Below, in pieces: positions 47,640-58,420 of a stretch of DNA of 64,000 bases (positions are counted from its first letter, which is position 1; the number at the start of each line of letters is the position of its first letter). The stretch covers positions 205,883-269,882 of the forward strand of contig NC_020802.1 in the NCBI RefSeq assembly GCF_000153405.2, read 5' to 3'. The DNA is from Psychromonas sp. CNPT3 (GTDB lineage Bacteria > Pseudomonadota > Gammaproteobacteria > Enterobacterales > Psychromonadaceae). Position numbers and translations under genes: made by a program. The notes under the pieces are model-generated. The model was not told where the DNA came from, ran no database searches, and was given only the letters and a program-made list of their open reading frames with translations.

Positions 47640-48179
47640 ATGGCGAAACTGCATAATTTCTATAAAGACAACGTGGTGTCTGATTTGCAAAAGCAATTCG
47701 GCTACACGTCTGTTATGCAAGTCCCTCGAATAGAGAAAATCACCCTTAACATGGGTGTTGGTGAAGCACTGGCTGATAAAAAAGTCCTAGAGCATGCAGC
47801 GTCAGATATGGCACTCATCTCAGGTCAAAAGCCAATGATCACTAAAGCACGCCGCTCAGTGGCAGGCTTCAAAATTCGTGAAGGCTACCCAATTGGTTGT
47901 AAAGTAACATTACGTGGAGCACGTATGTGGGATTTCTTTGAGCGTTTGGTAACAATCGCTATCCCTCGTGTACGTGATTTCCGTGGCCTAAATGCTAAGT
48001 CATTTGACGGTCGTGGCAACTACTCTATGGGTGTACGTGAGCAAATCATTTTCCCTGAAATTGATTACGATAAAGTTGATAAAGTACGTGGTTTAGATAT
48101 CACAATTACGACATCAGCTAAGACTGACGAAGAAGGGCATGCATTACTTGCAGCGTTCAACTTCCCATTCCGTAAGTAA
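47640..48179 (+). CDS. rplE: 50S ribosomal protein L5
   Basis: 179 aa. Conserved [35 protein letters not shown] and RDFRGL segments. Binds 5S rRNA. In E. coli the region at this start is the target of the S8 repressor; a comparable control is likely but its structure was not verified here. Confidence 0.99.
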   Translation: MAKLHNFYKDNVVSDLQKQFGYTSVMQVPRIEKITLNMGVGEALADKKVLEHAASDMALISGQKPMITKARRSVAGFKIREGYPIGCKVTLRGARMWDFFERLVTIAIPRVRDFRGLNAKSFDGRGNYSMGVREQIIFPEIDYDKVDKVRGLDITITTSAKTDEEGHALLAAFNFPFRK

Positions 48180-48189
48180 GGTGTAAATA

Positions 48190-48495
48190 ATGGCTAAACA
48201 ATCAATGAAAGCGCGTGAAGTAAAACGTACGAAGCTTGTTGCAAAGTTCGCTGAAAAGCGTGCTAATTTAAAAGCAATCATCAGTGGTATTGACTCTAGC
48301 GATGAAGATCGTTGGAATGCAGTATTACAGCTTCAAACGCTACCTCGTGATTCAAGCTCATCTCGTCAACGTAACCGTTGTCGTGTGACTGGACGTCCAC
48401 ATGGTTATCTTCGTAAATTTGGCATGAGCCGTATTAAGGTTCGTGAGCATATGATGCGCGGAGAAATCCCTGGCCTGAAAAAAGCCAGCTGGTAA
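48190..48495 (+). CDS. rpsN: 30S ribosomal protein S14 (long, zinc-free type)
   Basis: 101 aa. The C-terminal [25 protein letters not shown] is present, but the CxxC pairs of the zinc form are missing, so this is the long zinc-independent type usual in gammaproteobacteria. Head protein of the 30S subunit. Confidence 0.99.
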   Translation: MAKQSMKAREVKRTKLVAKFAEKRANLKAIISGIDSSDEDRWNAVLQLQTLPRDSSSSRQRNRCRVTGRPHGYLRKFGMSRIKVREHMMRGEIPGLKKASW

Positions 48496-48520
48496 TCAAT
48501 CAATCACGGAGTAAAAAGTT

Positions 48521-48913
48521 ATGAGCATGCAAGATCCTATATCGGATATGCTTACGCGTATTCGTAACGGTCAAGCAGCAAGCAAAGTATCTGTAAAGAT
48601 GCCTTCTTCTAAGCAAAAGGTTGCAATTGCAGCTGTGCTTAAAGCAGAAGGTTATGTTACAGAATACGTTGTTTCTGGTGACACAAAGCCTGAATTAGAA
48701 GTTACTTTAAAGTACTTCGAAGGCAAAAAAGTTATCGATACTATTAAACGAGTTTCTCGTCCTGGCCTACGTATCTACAAAGGTGCGTCTGACTTACCAA
48801 AAGTTATGGCTGGTTTAGGTATCGCGATTATTTCAACTTCACATGGTGTTATGACTGACCGTGCTGCGCGTAAAGCGAGCATCGGCGGTGAGATCATCTG
48901 TTACGTATCATAA
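48521..48913 (+). CDS. rpsH: 30S ribosomal protein S8
   Basis: 130 aa. [14 protein letters not shown] start and [14 protein letters not shown] end motif. Primary 16S rRNA binder and, in E. coli, the repressor of the spc operon. 25 bp after rpsN. Confidence 0.99.
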   Translation: MSMQDPISDMLTRIRNGQAASKVSVKMPSSKQKVAIAAVLKAEGYVTEYVVSGDTKPELEVTLKYFEGKKVIDTIKRVSRPGLRIYKGASDLPKVMAGLGIAIISTSHGVMTDRAARKASIGGEIICYVS

Positions 48914-48923
48914 GGAGTAGTTT

Positions 48924-49457
48924 ATGTCTCGTATTGCTAAGGCACCAATTACTGTTCTTGCTGGCGTAGAAGTTAAAGTAAACGGTCAAGAGATCACCCT
49001 TAAAGGTGGTAAAGGCGAATTAGTTCGTACTCTTAATGATGCTGTTGTTGTTAAACTAGAAGACGGTGTAATTACATTTGCACCTGTCGAAGGCATTAAA
49101 GATGCCTGGGCACAAGCAGGTACTGCTCGTGCTAACGTTAACAACATGATGATCGGTGTAACTACTGGCTTTAAGAAGACTCTTCTTCTAAAAGGCGTTG
49201 GTTACCGTGCACAAGTTAAAGGCCAAGATGTAAACCTATCTTTAGGTTTCTCTCACCCTGTTGTATACACATTACCAAAATCAATTACTGTTACGGTGCC
49301 AAGCCAAACAGAAATTATTTTGGAAGGTGCTGATATTCAACAAGTCGGTCAAGCAGCTGCAGAGATCCGTGCGTTCCGTCCACCAGAGCCTTATAAAGGC
49401 AAGGGTGTTCGTTATGCTGATGAAATCGTGCGTCGTAAAGAAGCGAAGAAAAAGTAA
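48924..49457 (+). CDS. rplF: 50S ribosomal protein L6
   Basis: 177 aa with two related domains. Conserved MSRIAKAPI start and the C-terminal [15 protein letters not shown]. Binds near the factor-binding site of the 50S subunit. Confidence 0.99.
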   Translation: MSRIAKAPITVLAGVEVKVNGQEITLKGGKGELVRTLNDAVVVKLEDGVITFAPVEGIKDAWAQAGTARANVNNMMIGVTTGFKKTLLLKGVGYRAQVKGQDVNLSLGFSHPVVYTLPKSITVTVPSQTEIILEGADIQQVGQAAAEIRAFRPPEPYKGKGVRYADEIVRRKEAKKK

Positions 49458-49466
49458 GGTAAGAAC

Positions 49467-49817
49467 ATGGATAAGAAATCATCTCGTCTTCGTCGTGCAA
49501 CTCGCACACGTAAGAAGTTACAAGAGCTTGGTGCTACTCGTCTAGTGATCAACCGTACACCTCGCCATACTTACGCGCAGGTAATTACAGCTGACGCACA
49601 AGTCGTAGCAAGTGCTTCTACTTTAGAAAAAGAAGTACGCGCTCAAGTGAGCAACGGTGGTAACACAGAAGCAGCTCAACTAATTGGAAAATTGGTTGCA
49701 GAACGCGCAGTTGAAAAAGGAATTACTAAAATTTCTTTCGACCGTAGCGGTTTCCAGTACCACGGTCGTGTAGCAGCATTAGCTGAAGCAGCTCGTGAAG
49801 CTGGTCTTCAGTTCTAA
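49467..49817 (+). CDS. rplR: 50S ribosomal protein L18
   Basis: 116 aa. [18 protein letters not shown] basic start and [20 protein letters not shown] end are typical. Carries 5S rRNA into the large subunit with L5. Confidence 0.99.
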   Translation: MDKKSSRLRRATRTRKKLQELGATRLVINRTPRHTYAQVITADAQVVASASTLEKEVRAQVSNGGNTEAAQLIGKLVAERAVEKGITKISFDRSGFQYHGRVAALAEAAREAGLQF

Positions 49818-49828
49818 GGGTAAAGATT

Positions 49829-50329
49829 ATGTCTAAAGTAGAATCTCAAGCCGGTGATCTGAACGAAAAGCTAATCGCAGTGAACCGTGTATCAAAAGTA
49901 GTTAAAGGTGGTCGCATCTTTAGCTTTACAGCACTAACAGTTGTTGGTGATGGCAGTGGCCGAGTTGGCTTTGGTTATGGTAAAGCACGTGAAGTTCCAG
50001 CAGCTATTCAAAAAGCTATGGAAAAAGCACGTCGCAATATCAGCGAAATCCAACTTAAAGGTAACACTCTGCAACATCCGATCAAGGGTCGTCACTCTGG
50101 ATCTAAAGTGTATATGCAACCAGCATCTGAAGGTACTGGTATCATCGCAGGTGGTGCAATGCGTGCCGTATTAGAAGTTGTTGGCGTACAAAATGTACTT
50201 GCTAAAGCTTACGGCTCTACTAACCCAATTAACGTAGTTCGCGCTACGCTTGACGCTCTAGAGAAGATGAATTCTCCACAGCAGATTGCAGCTAAACGCG
50301 GCCTATCTGTTAATGAATTACTGGGGTAA
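49829..50329 (+). CDS. rpsE: 30S ribosomal protein S5
   Basis: 166 aa. [25 protein letters not shown] lies in the N-terminal dsRNA-binding-like domain; [16 protein letters not shown] is near the end. Involved in mRNA entry and decoding fidelity. Confidence 0.99.
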   Translation: MSKVESQAGDLNEKLIAVNRVSKVVKGGRIFSFTALTVVGDGSGRVGFGYGKAREVPAAIQKAMEKARRNISEIQLKGNTLQHPIKGRHSGSKVYMQPASEGTGIIAGGAMRAVLEVVGVQNVLAKAYGSTNPINVVRATLDALEKMNSPQQIAAKRGLSVNELLG

Positions 50330-50335
50330 TTAAGC

Positions 50336-50518
50336 ATGGCTACTAAAACGATTAAAGTAACCCAAACCAAAAGTGCAATTGGCCGTTTACCAAAGCACCG
50401 TGCGTGTATCAAAGGTCTAGGCCTTCGTCGCATCGGTCATACTGTAGAGTTGGAAGATACTCCTGCAGTACGTGGTATGGCTAATAAAGTATTCTATATG
50501 GTTAAGGTTGAGGGGTAA
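50336..50518 (+). CDS. rpmD: 50S ribosomal protein L30
   Basis: 60 aa short form. [18 protein letters not shown] and [21 protein letters not shown] are characteristic. Six bases after rpsE and two before rplO. Confidence 0.98.
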   Translation: MATKTIKVTQTKSAIGRLPKHRACIKGLGLRRIGHTVELEDTPAVRGMANKVFYMVKVEG

Positions 50519-50520
50519 TT

Positions 50521-50955
50521 ATGAAACTAAATACTCTATCTCCAGCAGCTGGTTCGAAGCCTTCTGCTAAACGTGTTGGTCGTGGTATCGGCTCTGGATA
50601 TGGTAAAACTTGTGGCCGCGGTCATAAAGGTTTAAAAGCTCGTTCAGGCGGTAAAGTACGTCCAGGTTTTGAAGGCGGTCAAATGCCTTTGAAACAACGT
50701 TTACCTAAATTCGGTTTCACATCACGTAAATCTCTTGTTAGCTGCGAAGTTCGTTTGAACGAAATAGCTAAAGTAGAGGGTGATGTTGTAACTTTAGAAA
50801 CGTTGAAACAGGCAGGCCTACTTGTAAACACTATTAAGTTTACAAAAGTAGTTCTTTCTGGTGAAATCTCTCGCTCAGTAACAGTTAAGGGTCTTCGTGT
50901 AACGAAGGGTGCTCGTGCTGCTATTGAAGCTGCAGGCGGAAAAATCGAGGAATAA
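50521..50955 (+). CDS. rplO: 50S ribosomal protein L15
   Basis: 144 aa. Gly/Arg-rich N-terminal extension ([18 protein letters not shown]), then [17 protein letters not shown]. Late-assembling 50S protein. Directly precedes secY, as in E. coli. Confidence 0.99.
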   Translation: MKLNTLSPAAGSKPSAKRVGRGIGSGYGKTCGRGHKGLKARSGGKVRPGFEGGQMPLKQRLPKFGFTSRKSLVSCEVRLNEIAKVEGDVVTLETLKQAGLLVNTIKFTKVVLSGEISRSVTVKGLRVTKGARAAIEAAGGKIEE

Positions 50956-50961
50956 TAGGTA

Positions 50962-52290
50962 ATGGCTAAGAAACCAGGATTAGATCCTAAAGCAATGCAA
51001 GGCGCTAAGTTAGGCGAACTCAAAACACGACTTTTGTTTGTTTTGGGTGCTATTTTAGTGTTCCGTATGGGCTCTTTCGTTCCGATTCCTGGTATTGACG
51101 CCGCTGTCCTAGCTGATCTGTTTAACCAACAGAAGGGTACCATCATAGAGATGTTTAACATGTTCTCTGGTGGTGCTCTGTCGCGTGCCTCTATCTTTGC
51201 ACTGGGTATTATGCCGTATATTTCTGCGTCAATTATTATCCAGCTGTTAACGGTAGTGCATCCTCCTTTAGCTGAGCTAAAGAAAGAGGGTGAATCTGGT
51301 CGTCGTAAGATAAACCAGTACACACGATACGGTACCTTAGTCTTAGGTACATTCCAAGCAATTGGTATTGCAACCGGTTTGCCAACGATGATGCCCGGTC
51401 TGGTTGAAAATCCAGGCATGGCATTTTATATCACGGCAGTTGTGAGCTTAGTCACGGGAACGATGTTCCTTATGTGGCTAGGTGAGCAAATTACCGAACG
51501 CGGTATCGGTAATGGTATTTCTATCATTATCTTTGTAGGTATTATTGCGGGTTTGCCTAGTGCAATCGGCAAAACTGCTGAGCAAGCACGTCAAGGTGAA
51601 ATTCATCTTATCGTGTTACTCGCATTAATTGTTATCGTTTTTGCAACTACGGCTTTTGTCGTATTTGTTGAACGTGGTCAACGACGTATCGTCGTTAATT
51701 ACGCCAAACGACAACAAGGCCGCAAGGTTTTTGCAGCTCAAAGTACGCACTTGCCATTGAAATTAAACATGGCTGGTGTAATTCCTGCAATTTTTGCCTC
51801 GAGTGTTATCCTTTTTCCTGGTACAATAGCTGCTTGGTTCGGTCAAACTGAAGGTTTAGGCTGGTTATCGGATGTTTCTTTGGCGCTTCAGCCAGGACAA
51901 CCGTTGCATATGATGTTATATGCTGCTGCTATAATCTTCTTTTGCTTCTTCTATACTGCGTTAACGTTTAATCCACGTGAAACTGCAGATAACTTGAAGA
52001 AAAGCGGTGCCTTTATTCCAGGTATACGTCCCGGAGAACAAACATCACGTTACATTGATAAAGTGATGACACGCCTAACATTAGCTGGCGCGTTATATAT
52101 TACCTTTATCTGTTTGATTCCCGAGTTTATGATGGTCGCAATGAATACGCAGTTCTACTTCGGTGGTACGTCGTTATTAATTATTGTTGTTGTTATCATG
52201 GACTTTATGGCACAGGTACAGACGCATTTGATGTCAAATCAATATGAATCTGTCTTGAAAAAAGCTAACTTAAAGGATTACGGTAAATAA
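50962..52290 (+). CDS. secY: Protein translocase channel subunit SecY
   Basis: 442 aa, ten membrane helices. Conserved features include FVPIPGIDA in the first helix and plug region, [27 protein letters not shown], and [14 protein letters not shown] in the cytoplasmic loop that contacts SecA and the ribosome. It forms the SecYEG channel. Kept in the spc operon, between rplO and rpmJ. Confidence 0.99.
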   Translation: MAKKPGLDPKAMQGAKLGELKTRLLFVLGAILVFRMGSFVPIPGIDAAVLADLFNQQKGTIIEMFNMFSGGALSRASIFALGIMPYISASIIIQLLTVVHPPLAELKKEGESGRRKINQYTRYGTLVLGTFQAIGIATGLPTMMPGLVENPGMAFYITAVVSLVTGTMFLMWLGEQITERGIGNGISIIIFVGIIAGLPSAIGKTAEQARQGEIHLIVLLALIVIVFATTAFVVFVERGQRRIVVNYAKRQQGRKVFAAQSTHLPLKLNMAGVIPAIFASSVILFPGTIAAWFGQTEGLGWLSDVSLALQPGQPLHMMLYAAAIIFFCFFYTALTFNPRETADNLKKSGAFIPGIRPGEQTSRYIDKVMTRLTLAGALYITFICLIPEFMMVAMNTQFYFGGTSLLIIVVVIMDFMAQVQTHLMSNQYESVLKKANLKDYGK

Positions 52291-52329
52291 CCGTTTCTGG
52301 AAAAGTTATACTAACTACGGAGTGTTGCA

Positions 52330-52443
52330 ATGAAAGTTCGTGCATCCGTTAAAAGAATCTGTCGTAACTGCAAAGTTATCAAGCGCCACGGTGTGGTGCG
52401 TGTTATCTGTGTAGAGCCAAAGCATAAACAACGCCAAGGCTAA
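52330..52443 (+). CDS. rpmJ: 50S ribosomal protein L36 (zinc form)
   Basis: 37 aa. [20 protein letters not shown] start and KHKQRQG end. Cys11, Cys14, Cys27 and His32 form the zinc site, so this is the C+ type. ACGGAG precedes the ATG. Last gene of the spc operon. Confidence 0.98.
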   Translation: MKVRASVKRICRNCKVIKRHGVVRVICVEPKHKQRQG

Positions 52444-52460
52444 TTACAGATTTTGGATCA

Positions 52461-52497
52461 AATGCTTAGGTAGAAAAGCTATCTAAGCATTATTTGT
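52461..52497 (+). terminator. Hairpin between spc and alpha operons
   Basis: AATGCTTAG.TAG (52461-52473) pairs with CTA.CTAAGCATT (52479-52491), with one G-T pair, an AAAAG loop and TATTTGTTT after it. A likely terminator or attenuator separating rpmJ from rpsM. Confidence 0.75.
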
Positions 52498-52507
52498 TTG
52501 ATAAATC

Positions 52508-52590
52508 GTCATTTGTAGAGTATCCTACCGGGCTTTTCGCAAATGAATCATTAATAATAAAAGGAGTGCATAGTGGCCCGTATCGCTGGC
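52508..52590 (+). promoter_or_regulatory. Alpha operon ribosome-binding-site RNA (S4 repressor target)
   Basis: The leader before rpsM keeps the blocks known from E. coli: GAGTATCCT, CGGGCTTTTC, then an A/T-rich stretch and GGAGTGCATAGTGGCCC around the GTG start. In E. coli this folds into a nested pseudoknot bound by S4, which traps the 30S subunit. Base-level conservation supports the same control here. Confidence 0.85.
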
Positions 52591-52929
52591 ATTAACGTTC
52601 CTGATCATAAGCACATTGTAATTGCATTAACTGCAATCTTTGGTATTGGTAAAACTAGCGCACAGAAAATTTGTGCTGCATCTGGTTTTGCTGAATCTAC
52701 AAAGCTTAACGATCTGGAAGAATCACAAATCGAAGCTCTTCGTAAAGAAGTAGCAAATTTCACCGTTGAAGGTGATTTACGTCGTGAAGTATCTATGAGC
52801 ATCAAGCGTCTAATGGACCTTGGTTGTTATCGTGGTATTCGCCATCGCCGCAGCTTGCCTGTCCGTGGACAGCGTTCTAAAACGAACGCTCGTACTCGTA
52901 AAGGTCCGCGCAAAGCTATTCGCAAATAA
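52573..52929 (+). CDS. rpsM: 30S ribosomal protein S13
   Basis: 118 aa from a GTG within the S4-binding leader. [14 protein letters not shown] start, [26 protein letters not shown] end. Contacts the P-site tRNA and forms the bridge to the 50S subunit. First gene of the alpha operon. Confidence 0.99.
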   Translation: MARIAGINVPDHKHIVIALTAIFGIGKTSAQKICAASGFAESTKLNDLEESQIEALRKEVANFTVEGDLRREVSMSIKRLMDLGCYRGIRHRRSLPVRGQRSKTNARTRKGPRKAIRK

Positions 52930-52943
52930 GAGGGTAAGAGATA

Positions 52944-53333
52944 ATGGCTAAGACTCCAACTCGTGCTCGCAAGCGCGTTAAAAAGCAAGTCGTTGATGGT
53001 ATGGCTCATATCCATGCGTCTTTCAACAACACAATCGTAACTATTACAGACCGTCAAGGTAATGCTCTTTCTTGGGCAACTGCCGGTGGTTCTGGTTTCC
53101 GTGGTTCACGTAAATCTACTCCGTTCGCAGCTCAGGTTGCAGCAGAACGTGCTGCTGAAGCAGCAAAAGAGTATGGTCTTAAAAACGTAGAAGTTTTTGT
53201 AAATGGACCAGGACCTGGTCGTGAATCTTCGATTCGCGCACTAAACGCGGCGGGTTTTCGTGTAACTAATATTACTGACGTTACGCCAATCCCTCATAAT
53301 GGTTGTCGTCCACCAAAGAAACGTCGCGTTTAA
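52944..53333 (+). CDS. rpsK: 30S ribosomal protein S11
   Basis: 129 aa. [19 protein letters not shown] and the C-terminal [13 protein letters not shown] are diagnostic. Platform protein that lines the mRNA exit path. Confidence 0.99.
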   Translation: MAKTPTRARKRVKKQVVDGMAHIHASFNNTIVTITDRQGNALSWATAGGSGFRGSRKSTPFAAQVAAERAAEAAKEYGLKNVEVFVNGPGPGRESSIRALNAAGFRVTNITDVTPIPHNGCRPPKKRRV

Positions 53334-53366
53334 TCGCAACTTTCTAAGGTAATTGGAGAAAGAACA

Positions 53367-53987
53367 ATGGCAAGATATTTAGGTCCTAAGCTGAAGCTTA
53401 GCCGTCGTGAAGGAACAGATCTTTTCTTAAAGTCTGGTGTCCGCTCGATTGAATCTAAGTGTAAGATAGATAATGCACCTGGTGTACATGGTGCACGTAA
53501 ACCTCGTCTATCAGACTACGGTTTACAACTACGTGAAAAGCAAAAAGTTCGTCGTATTTACGGTGTACTAGAAAAGCAATTCCGTAACTATTACAAAGAA
53601 GCAGCTCGTTTACAGGGCAACACTGGTGAAAACCTTCTTCAACTTCTTGAAGGTCGTTTAGACAATGTTGTTTACCGTATGGGTTTTGGTGCTACTCGCT
53701 CTGAATCTCGTCAACTAGTTAGCCATAAAGCGCTAACTGTTAACGGTAAAGTTGTAAACATACCTTCTTTCAACGTGAAAGCTGGCGATGTTATCGCAAT
53801 CCGTGAAAAATCTAAAAAGCAAGCTCGTATTAGTGCTGCATTAGAGATCGCTGGTCAGCGTGAAGCCCTAGCTTGGGTTGAAGTTGATACAACGAAGATG
53901 GAAGGCGAGTTTAAACGTCAACCTGAACGTTCAGATTTATCTGCTGAGATTAACGAACAGTTAATCATCGAGCTTTACTCTAAGTAA
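53367..53987 (+). CDS. rpsD: 30S ribosomal protein S4
   Basis: 206 aa with the S4 RNA-binding domain ([23 protein letters not shown]). Starts 16S assembly and is the probable repressor of the alpha operon through the leader upstream of rpsM. Cys33-type zinc residues are absent. Confidence 0.99.
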   Translation: MARYLGPKLKLSRREGTDLFLKSGVRSIESKCKIDNAPGVHGARKPRLSDYGLQLREKQKVRRIYGVLEKQFRNYYKEAARLQGNTGENLLQLLEGRLDNVVYRMGFGATRSESRQLVSHKALTVNGKVVNIPSFNVKAGDVIAIREKSKKQARISAALEIAGQREALAWVEVDTTKMEGEFKRQPERSDLSAEINEQLIIELYSK

Positions 53988-54012
53988 AGTTAACTGCTAA
54001 GAGAGGACACAA

Positions 54013-54999
54013 ATGCAGGGTTCTGTAATTGATTTTCTAAAACCAAGATTAGTTGATATCGAACAAGTCAACGCAACAAGAGCCAAAGTGACTTTAGAGC
54101 CACTTGAGCGTGGTTTCGGCCACACTCTAGGTAATGCACTTCGCCGTATTTTATTATCGTCTATGCCTGGTGCAGCGGTAACTGAAGTCGAAATTGATGG
54201 TGTACAACATGAGTACAGCAGCAAGGAAGGCGTTCAAGAAGATATCCTTGAGATTCTTCTTAACCTTAAAGGTCTTGCTGTTAAGCTTGAAGGTAAAAAC
54301 GAAGTTCTAGTTAGCTTAACTAAGTCTGGCGCTGGTCCTGTTACTGCAGGCGACATCATCCATGATGGTGATGTAGAGATAGTCAACCCAGAACATGTGA
54401 TCTGTCATTTAACGGGCAATGCTGAAATCAGCATGCGTATTAAAATTGAATCAGGTCGCGGTTACGTTCCGGCTTCAACACGTATCCATAGTGAAGAAGA
54501 TGAGCGTCCAATCGGTCGTTTACTCGTTGATGCATGTTTCAGTCCTGTTGAGCGTATCGCTTACAGTGTTGAGTCTGCTCGCGTTGAACAACGTACGGAT
54601 TTAGACAAACTTATCATCGATATGGAAACAAACGGTACGATAGATCCTGAGGAAGCAATTCGTCGCGCAGCTACAATTTTAGCTGAGCAATTAGACGCAT
54701 TTGTTGACTTACGTGAAGCTAATGTACCTGTTGAGAAAGAAGAGAAACCTGAGTTTGATCCAATTCTCTTGCGCCCAGTAGATGATTTAGAGTTAACTGT
54801 TCGTTCTGCTAACTGTTTGAAAGCAGAAACGATTCACTATATCGGTGATTTGGTACAACGTACAGAAGTTGAACTTCTTAAAACGCCTAATTTAGGCAAG
54901 AAGTCACTAACTGAAATCAAAGATGTTCTTGCATCACGTGGACTGTCTCTAGGCATGCGCTTAGAAAACTGGCCACCTGCAAGCCTAATCGAAGATTAA
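54013..54999 (+). CDS. rpoA: RNA polymerase alpha subunit
   Basis: 328 aa, one shorter than E. coli. The N-terminal dimerisation and assembly domain includes [23 protein letters not shown]. The C-terminal domain contacts DNA UP elements and activators such as CRP ([49 protein letters not shown] region, about 250-315). Lies between rpsD and rplQ, as in relatives. Confidence 0.99.
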   Translation: MQGSVIDFLKPRLVDIEQVNATRAKVTLEPLERGFGHTLGNALRRILLSSMPGAAVTEVEIDGVQHEYSSKEGVQEDILEILLNLKGLAVKLEGKNEVLVSLTKSGAGPVTAGDIIHDGDVEIVNPEHVICHLTGNAEISMRIKIESGRGYVPASTRIHSEEDERPIGRLLVDACFSPVERIAYSVESARVEQRTDLDKLIIDMETNGTIDPEEAIRRAATILAEQLDAFVDLREANVPVEKEEKPEFDPILLRPVDDLELTVRSANCLKAETIHYIGDLVQRTEVELLKTPNLGKKSLTEIKDVLASRGLSLGMRLENWPPASLIED

Positions 55000-55038
55000 T
55001 TTACCAATCGTCGAATAACGAATAATAAGGATTAAGTC

Positions 55039-55419
55039 ATGCGTCATCGTCACAGTGGACGTCAACTTAACCGAAACAGCAGCCATCGTCAGGCTATGTT
55101 TCGCAATATGGCGAGTTCAATTGTTGAGCATGAAGTAATTAAGACTACTTTACCAAAAGCAAAAGAACTTCGTCGTGTAGTTGAACCTTTAATTACACTA
55201 GCTAAAACGGATAGCGTTGCTAACCGTCGTTTAGCTTTTGCTCGCACGCGTGATAACGCGGTCGTAGCTAAACTATTTAATGAATTAGGACCTCGCTACG
55301 CGAACCGTCCTGGTGGTTACACACGCATCATTAAATGTGGTTTCCGTACTGGTGATAAAGCCCCAATGGCTTACATCGAGTTCGTAGATCGCCCAGTAGT
55401 AGCAGACGAAGAAGCGTAA
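55039..55419 (+). CDS. rplQ: 50S ribosomal protein L17
   Basis: 126 aa. [20 protein letters not shown] start and [20 protein letters not shown] are diagnostic. Last gene of the alpha operon, followed at once by a strong terminator. Confidence 0.99.
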   Translation: MRHRHSGRQLNRNSSHRQAMFRNMASSIVEHEVIKTTLPKAKELRRVVEPLITLAKTDSVANRRLAFARTRDNAVVAKLFNELGPRYANRPGGYTRIIKCGFRTGDKAPMAYIEFVDRPVVADEEA

Positions 55420-55438
55420 GCCTCTTTTAAGTTACATT

Positions 55439-55468
55439 AAAAAAGCCGAACAGTTGTTCGGCTTTTTT
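55439..55468. terminator. Bidirectional terminator after rplQ
   Basis: GCCGAAC (55445-55451) pairs with GTTCGGC (55456-55462), flanked by A-run and T-run. It can end both the rightward alpha operon and the leftward oxyR transcript. Confidence 0.93.
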
Positions 55469-55497
55469 GTGTCTGATATTTATGAGTGTGTTTAGAT

Positions 55498-56400
55498 TTA
55501 ATACATCTTTAGCTGTTTGTTGACCTTGCTGGTTATCAATGTTGATAGTTGTTCAAAACACTGTGTGCGCACGCTGTTTTTTCTGCACAATAAAACAATA
55601 GATCGTGTGGGAATAGGCGCCATAAAAGGAATATATTTAATGCCAGCTTGATGGCGATTAAGTGGTATCGCAAGTTGTGGTAGCAAGGTAAGGCCATTAT
55701 CTGCACCTATCATATGTCGCAACGTTTCTAAACTAGTCGCTTTAAAGCTATTATCTTCAATAGCGCCTGCTGCAAAACAAAATCCGAGCGCTTGGTCACG
55801 TAAACAATGCCCATCTGCGAGCATTAACACCCGCTCACCAGAAAGTTTTTTAATATCGATTTGATGTTCATTCGCCCATTGATGCGTCTCAGATAAAGCC
55901 AGCTCTAATGGCTCTACATACAAAGGGTAGTTGTGAAATGCTTGCATATCCGGCAAAAGAGCCAACATTAAGCAATCCAATTCACCACTTTCTAATTGTT
56001 TAAGCAGTACTTTGGTTTGATTTTCATGCAAAAATACTTCTAAGTCTGGAAATTCTTTTCTAATACTCGGAATGATCAAGGGTAATAAATAAGGGGCAAC
56101 GGTCGGGATCAAGCCAATATGTAGCTGTCCGTGCATCGGCTGATTATGACTTTTTGCTATCTCACGAAGCGATTTAGCTTCAACTAAAATGTTTTTAGCT
56201 TTGGCAACAATGTCTAATCCTGCTTGCGTGAAAATCACCTTACGTGATGAGCGCTCCATTAATTGCACATTGAGCTCTTCTTCTAGTTTACGGATCTGAC
56301 CACTTAGAGTGGGCTGACTAACAAAACATTTTTCAGCTGCTTTGCGAAAGTGTTTGAGTTCTTCGAGTGCAATCAAATACTCTAAATCTCTAAAGTTCAT
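55498..56400 (-). CDS. oxyR: Peroxide-sensing LysR-type regulator OxyR
   Basis: 300 aa. LysR winged helix at the start (MNFRDLEYLIALEELKHFRKAA is residues 1-22; QPTLSGQIRKLEEEL). The redox switch cysteines are Cys199 (DGHCLRDQALGFC) and Cys208, the same numbers as in E. coli. TSLETLRHMIGADNGLTLLP follows. Oxidation by hydrogen peroxide forms the 199-208 disulfide and activates antioxidant genes. No katG, ahpC or dps lies next to it in this window. Confidence 0.97.
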   Translation of the reverse strand: MNFRDLEYLIALEELKHFRKAAEKCFVSQPTLSGQIRKLEEELNVQLMERSSRKVIFTQAGLDIVAKAKNILVEAKSLREIAKSHNQPMHGQLHIGLIPTVAPYLLPLIIPSIRKEFPDLEVFLHENQTKVLLKQLESGELDCLMLALLPDMQAFHNYPLYVEPLELALSETHQWANEHQIDIKKLSGERVLMLADGHCLRDQALGFCFAAGAIEDNSFKATSLETLRHMIGADNGLTLLPQLAIPLNRHQAGIKYIPFMAPIPTRSIVLLCRKNSVRTQCFEQLSTLITSKVNKQLKMY

Positions 56401-56932
56401 AATGAAAACCTTCTGTTATAGATAAATACGCGACTGATATTTTATAGTGAGAAAAACCATTATCGCCAACTCTGTGTTAAATGACAATGGAGAAGTCTTA
56501 AGTTTTCAAAATATCAATAGGTCTTATCTATTGCAATGGGGGTGTGTTTACTGCTTTTGAGTAAAAGGAAGGGGTTTTTCCCGCCGTCGATGGCGTAAGC
56601 TAAGCGGTTGCTCGGTTGCGATATTTTCCCAAATATTAAGAATAGGACTATCAAGATTAAAATGGCATTTTTGGGTTGGCGCGCAATTAACGTTAGCAGG
56701 TGTAAAGTATTGCTATGGTTAAGATTGGGCAAGTCATTAAATTAAGGCGGATTAAATAAAATTTATATCCGCCTCTCTCCGTTACCAATAAGAGTGCTAA
56801 TTTTCGATGAACTTTCATCACGACTCTCTTTAAATATCGATTTTAATCAATATGACATCTGCTTTATGACTTGCTGTGATGCTTTAGGTTAAAGCGAATA
56901 TAAAACGCTATCGTTTGGGGAAACTAATATTA
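56401..56932. other. Intergenic region between oxyR and the SSS symporter
   Basis: A short antisense frame here (56514-56732) has no coding features. A hairpin GGCGGAT/ATCCGCC (56746-56752 and 56767-56773, 14-base loop) may end the symporter transcript although its T-tract is weak. The first 100 bp upstream of oxyR contain its promoter, but a four-half-site OxyR box with correct spacing was not found. Confidence 0.5.
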
Positions 56933-58420
56933 TTATTTTGTAGATATGGTTAACGAGCTATCAACGTTTAACTCATTTACTTTGTCAAAAAAGGAGACGA
57001 TAACCCCAACAATAACGACGGAAATACATCCAATGACGCCATAAAAGAAGAAGTTAAGATGCGTATATTCTTTGACAAACAGCACGCTAATAACACTGAC
57101 TATCACACCTAGCATTGCGCTTTTAGCTGTTGCTTTGCGGAAGAAGATACCGAGCATAAATAATCCTGTCATGGGGCCTCCTAATAAACCTAATAGGCTG
57201 TTAAAGGTATTCCATATTTCACTTTCGTTCGCTAAAACTAAATAAGATGATGCCGTAATACTTAGGAGTCCCGCACCCACAGTGACATATCGACCTATTT
57301 GTAATTGTTGTACTGATGAGGCCTGTTTATTAATTTTACAATATACATCGGAGGTAAAACAGGCTGAAATACTATTTAGGCTACTCGAAATACTCGATTG
57401 TGAGGCTGCAAAAATAGCAGCGATAATGAGCCCTGCAATACCTGCTGGCATTTGTGAAATAATATAAAAAGGCAGAATACCACCCGTATTAAAATTATCC
57501 GGTAAGAGGTCAGGTTGTTGCGAATAATAAGCAAATAAAGCTGAGCCTACGGCAAAGAAAAAGACAGGTACAACAGCCACTAATTTGGCATTCATCACTA
57601 ATGATTTTTTCGTTTCTTCTAGATTTTTTGTCACAATATAGCGTTGTACGACATCTTGACTGGCCGTAAATTGTTGCAAGGAAGCAAAAAAGAAACCAAT
57701 CATGACAACGGGCACGGTTGAATCTGTCCAACTCCAAGAAAATTTATCCATGGGGAAAAATTTATCGGCATCTGCCGACATATTAAAAACTTCTACTACA
57801 CCGCCATCAACATTAAAGCAGATCATGACAAAGACTAACACGCCCGCAAACGACAACATGATCCCTTGTATTACGTCTGTCCAAATAACCCCTTCAATAC
57901 CCCCTAAAAATGTATAAATGATACACAATATACTGATCACAAACACAATGGTAAGCGGGTTGATCTCAATAAACGGAATTAAGGCAAGCGCGGTTAAATA
58001 GGTAATGATAGCAATGCGCCCAATATGAAAAATCATAAAGGAAAAACTAGCAAATAAACGCATTTTCACATCAAAACGCAACTCTAAATATTCATAAACC
58101 GACGTTAAATTTAATTTTCGAAAAAAGGGAATATAAAACCAAAATACAAAGGGTAAGACCGCGATAGCAACATATTGCCCGGCTAAAAAAGTCCAATCAC
58201 CCGTATATGCTTTAGCGGGGATAGACATAAATGTAATGGAGCTTAATGTCGTTGCAAAAACACTGATCCCCGCAGCCCAACCAGGTATTCGCCCTCCGGC
58301 TTTGAAATAATCATCTGCTGATTTTTGTCGACGCGAAAAATAAACTCCGATACCTAATATTACCGTTAAGTACAAAAAGACAACAATATAATTTAATGTT
58401 CCAAAAGCTTGTATATGCAT
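56933..58420 (-). CDS. SSS-family sodium symporter, SiaT (sialic acid)-like
   Basis: 495 aa from the ATG at 58418-58420 (AAAGG upstream; the frame is open to 58462). About 13 membrane helices. From memory it is highly similar along its length to the Proteus mirabilis sialic acid symporter SiaT, including VYFSRRQKSADDYFKAGGR, FATTLSSITFMSIPAKAYT, QQFTASQDVVQRYIVT and SQSSISSSLNSISACF. It would bring N-acetylneuraminate in with Na+. No nanA, nanE or nanK lies next to it here, so the substrate is inferred from similarity only. Confidence 0.85.
   Translation of the reverse strand: MHIQAFGTLNYIVVFLYLTVILGIGVYFSRRQKSADDYFKAGGRIPGWAAGISVFATTLSSITFMSIPAKAYTGDWTFLAGQYVAIAVLPFVFWFYIPFFRKLNLTSVYEYLELRFDVKMRLFASFSFMIFHIGRIAIITYLTALALIPFIEINPLTIVFVISILCIIYTFLGGIEGVIWTDVIQGIMLSFAGVLVFVMICFNVDGGVVEVFNMSADADKFFPMDKFSWSWTDSTVPVVMIGFFFASLQQFTASQDVVQRYIVTKNLEETKKSLVMNAKLVAVVPVFFFAVGSALFAYYSQQPDLLPDNFNTGGILPFYIISQMPAGIAGLIIAAIFAASQSSISSSLNSISACFTSDVYCKINKQASSVQQLQIGRYVTVGAGLLSITASSYLVLANESEIWNTFNSLLGLLGGPMTGLFMLGIFFRKATAKSAMLGVIVSVISVLFVKEYTHLNFFFYGVIGCISVVIVGVIVSFFDKVNELNVDSSLTISTK

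Noticed and set aside
56415-56448. Possible OxyR autoregulatory box (two ATAG elements)
   Set aside because: The two ATAG elements are 26 bases apart instead of 22, and the CTAT half sites are missing.
56514-56732. 72-codon frame on the minus strand between oxyR and the symporter
   Set aside because: No ribosome binding site, no recognisable domain, and the composition is not clearly coding.
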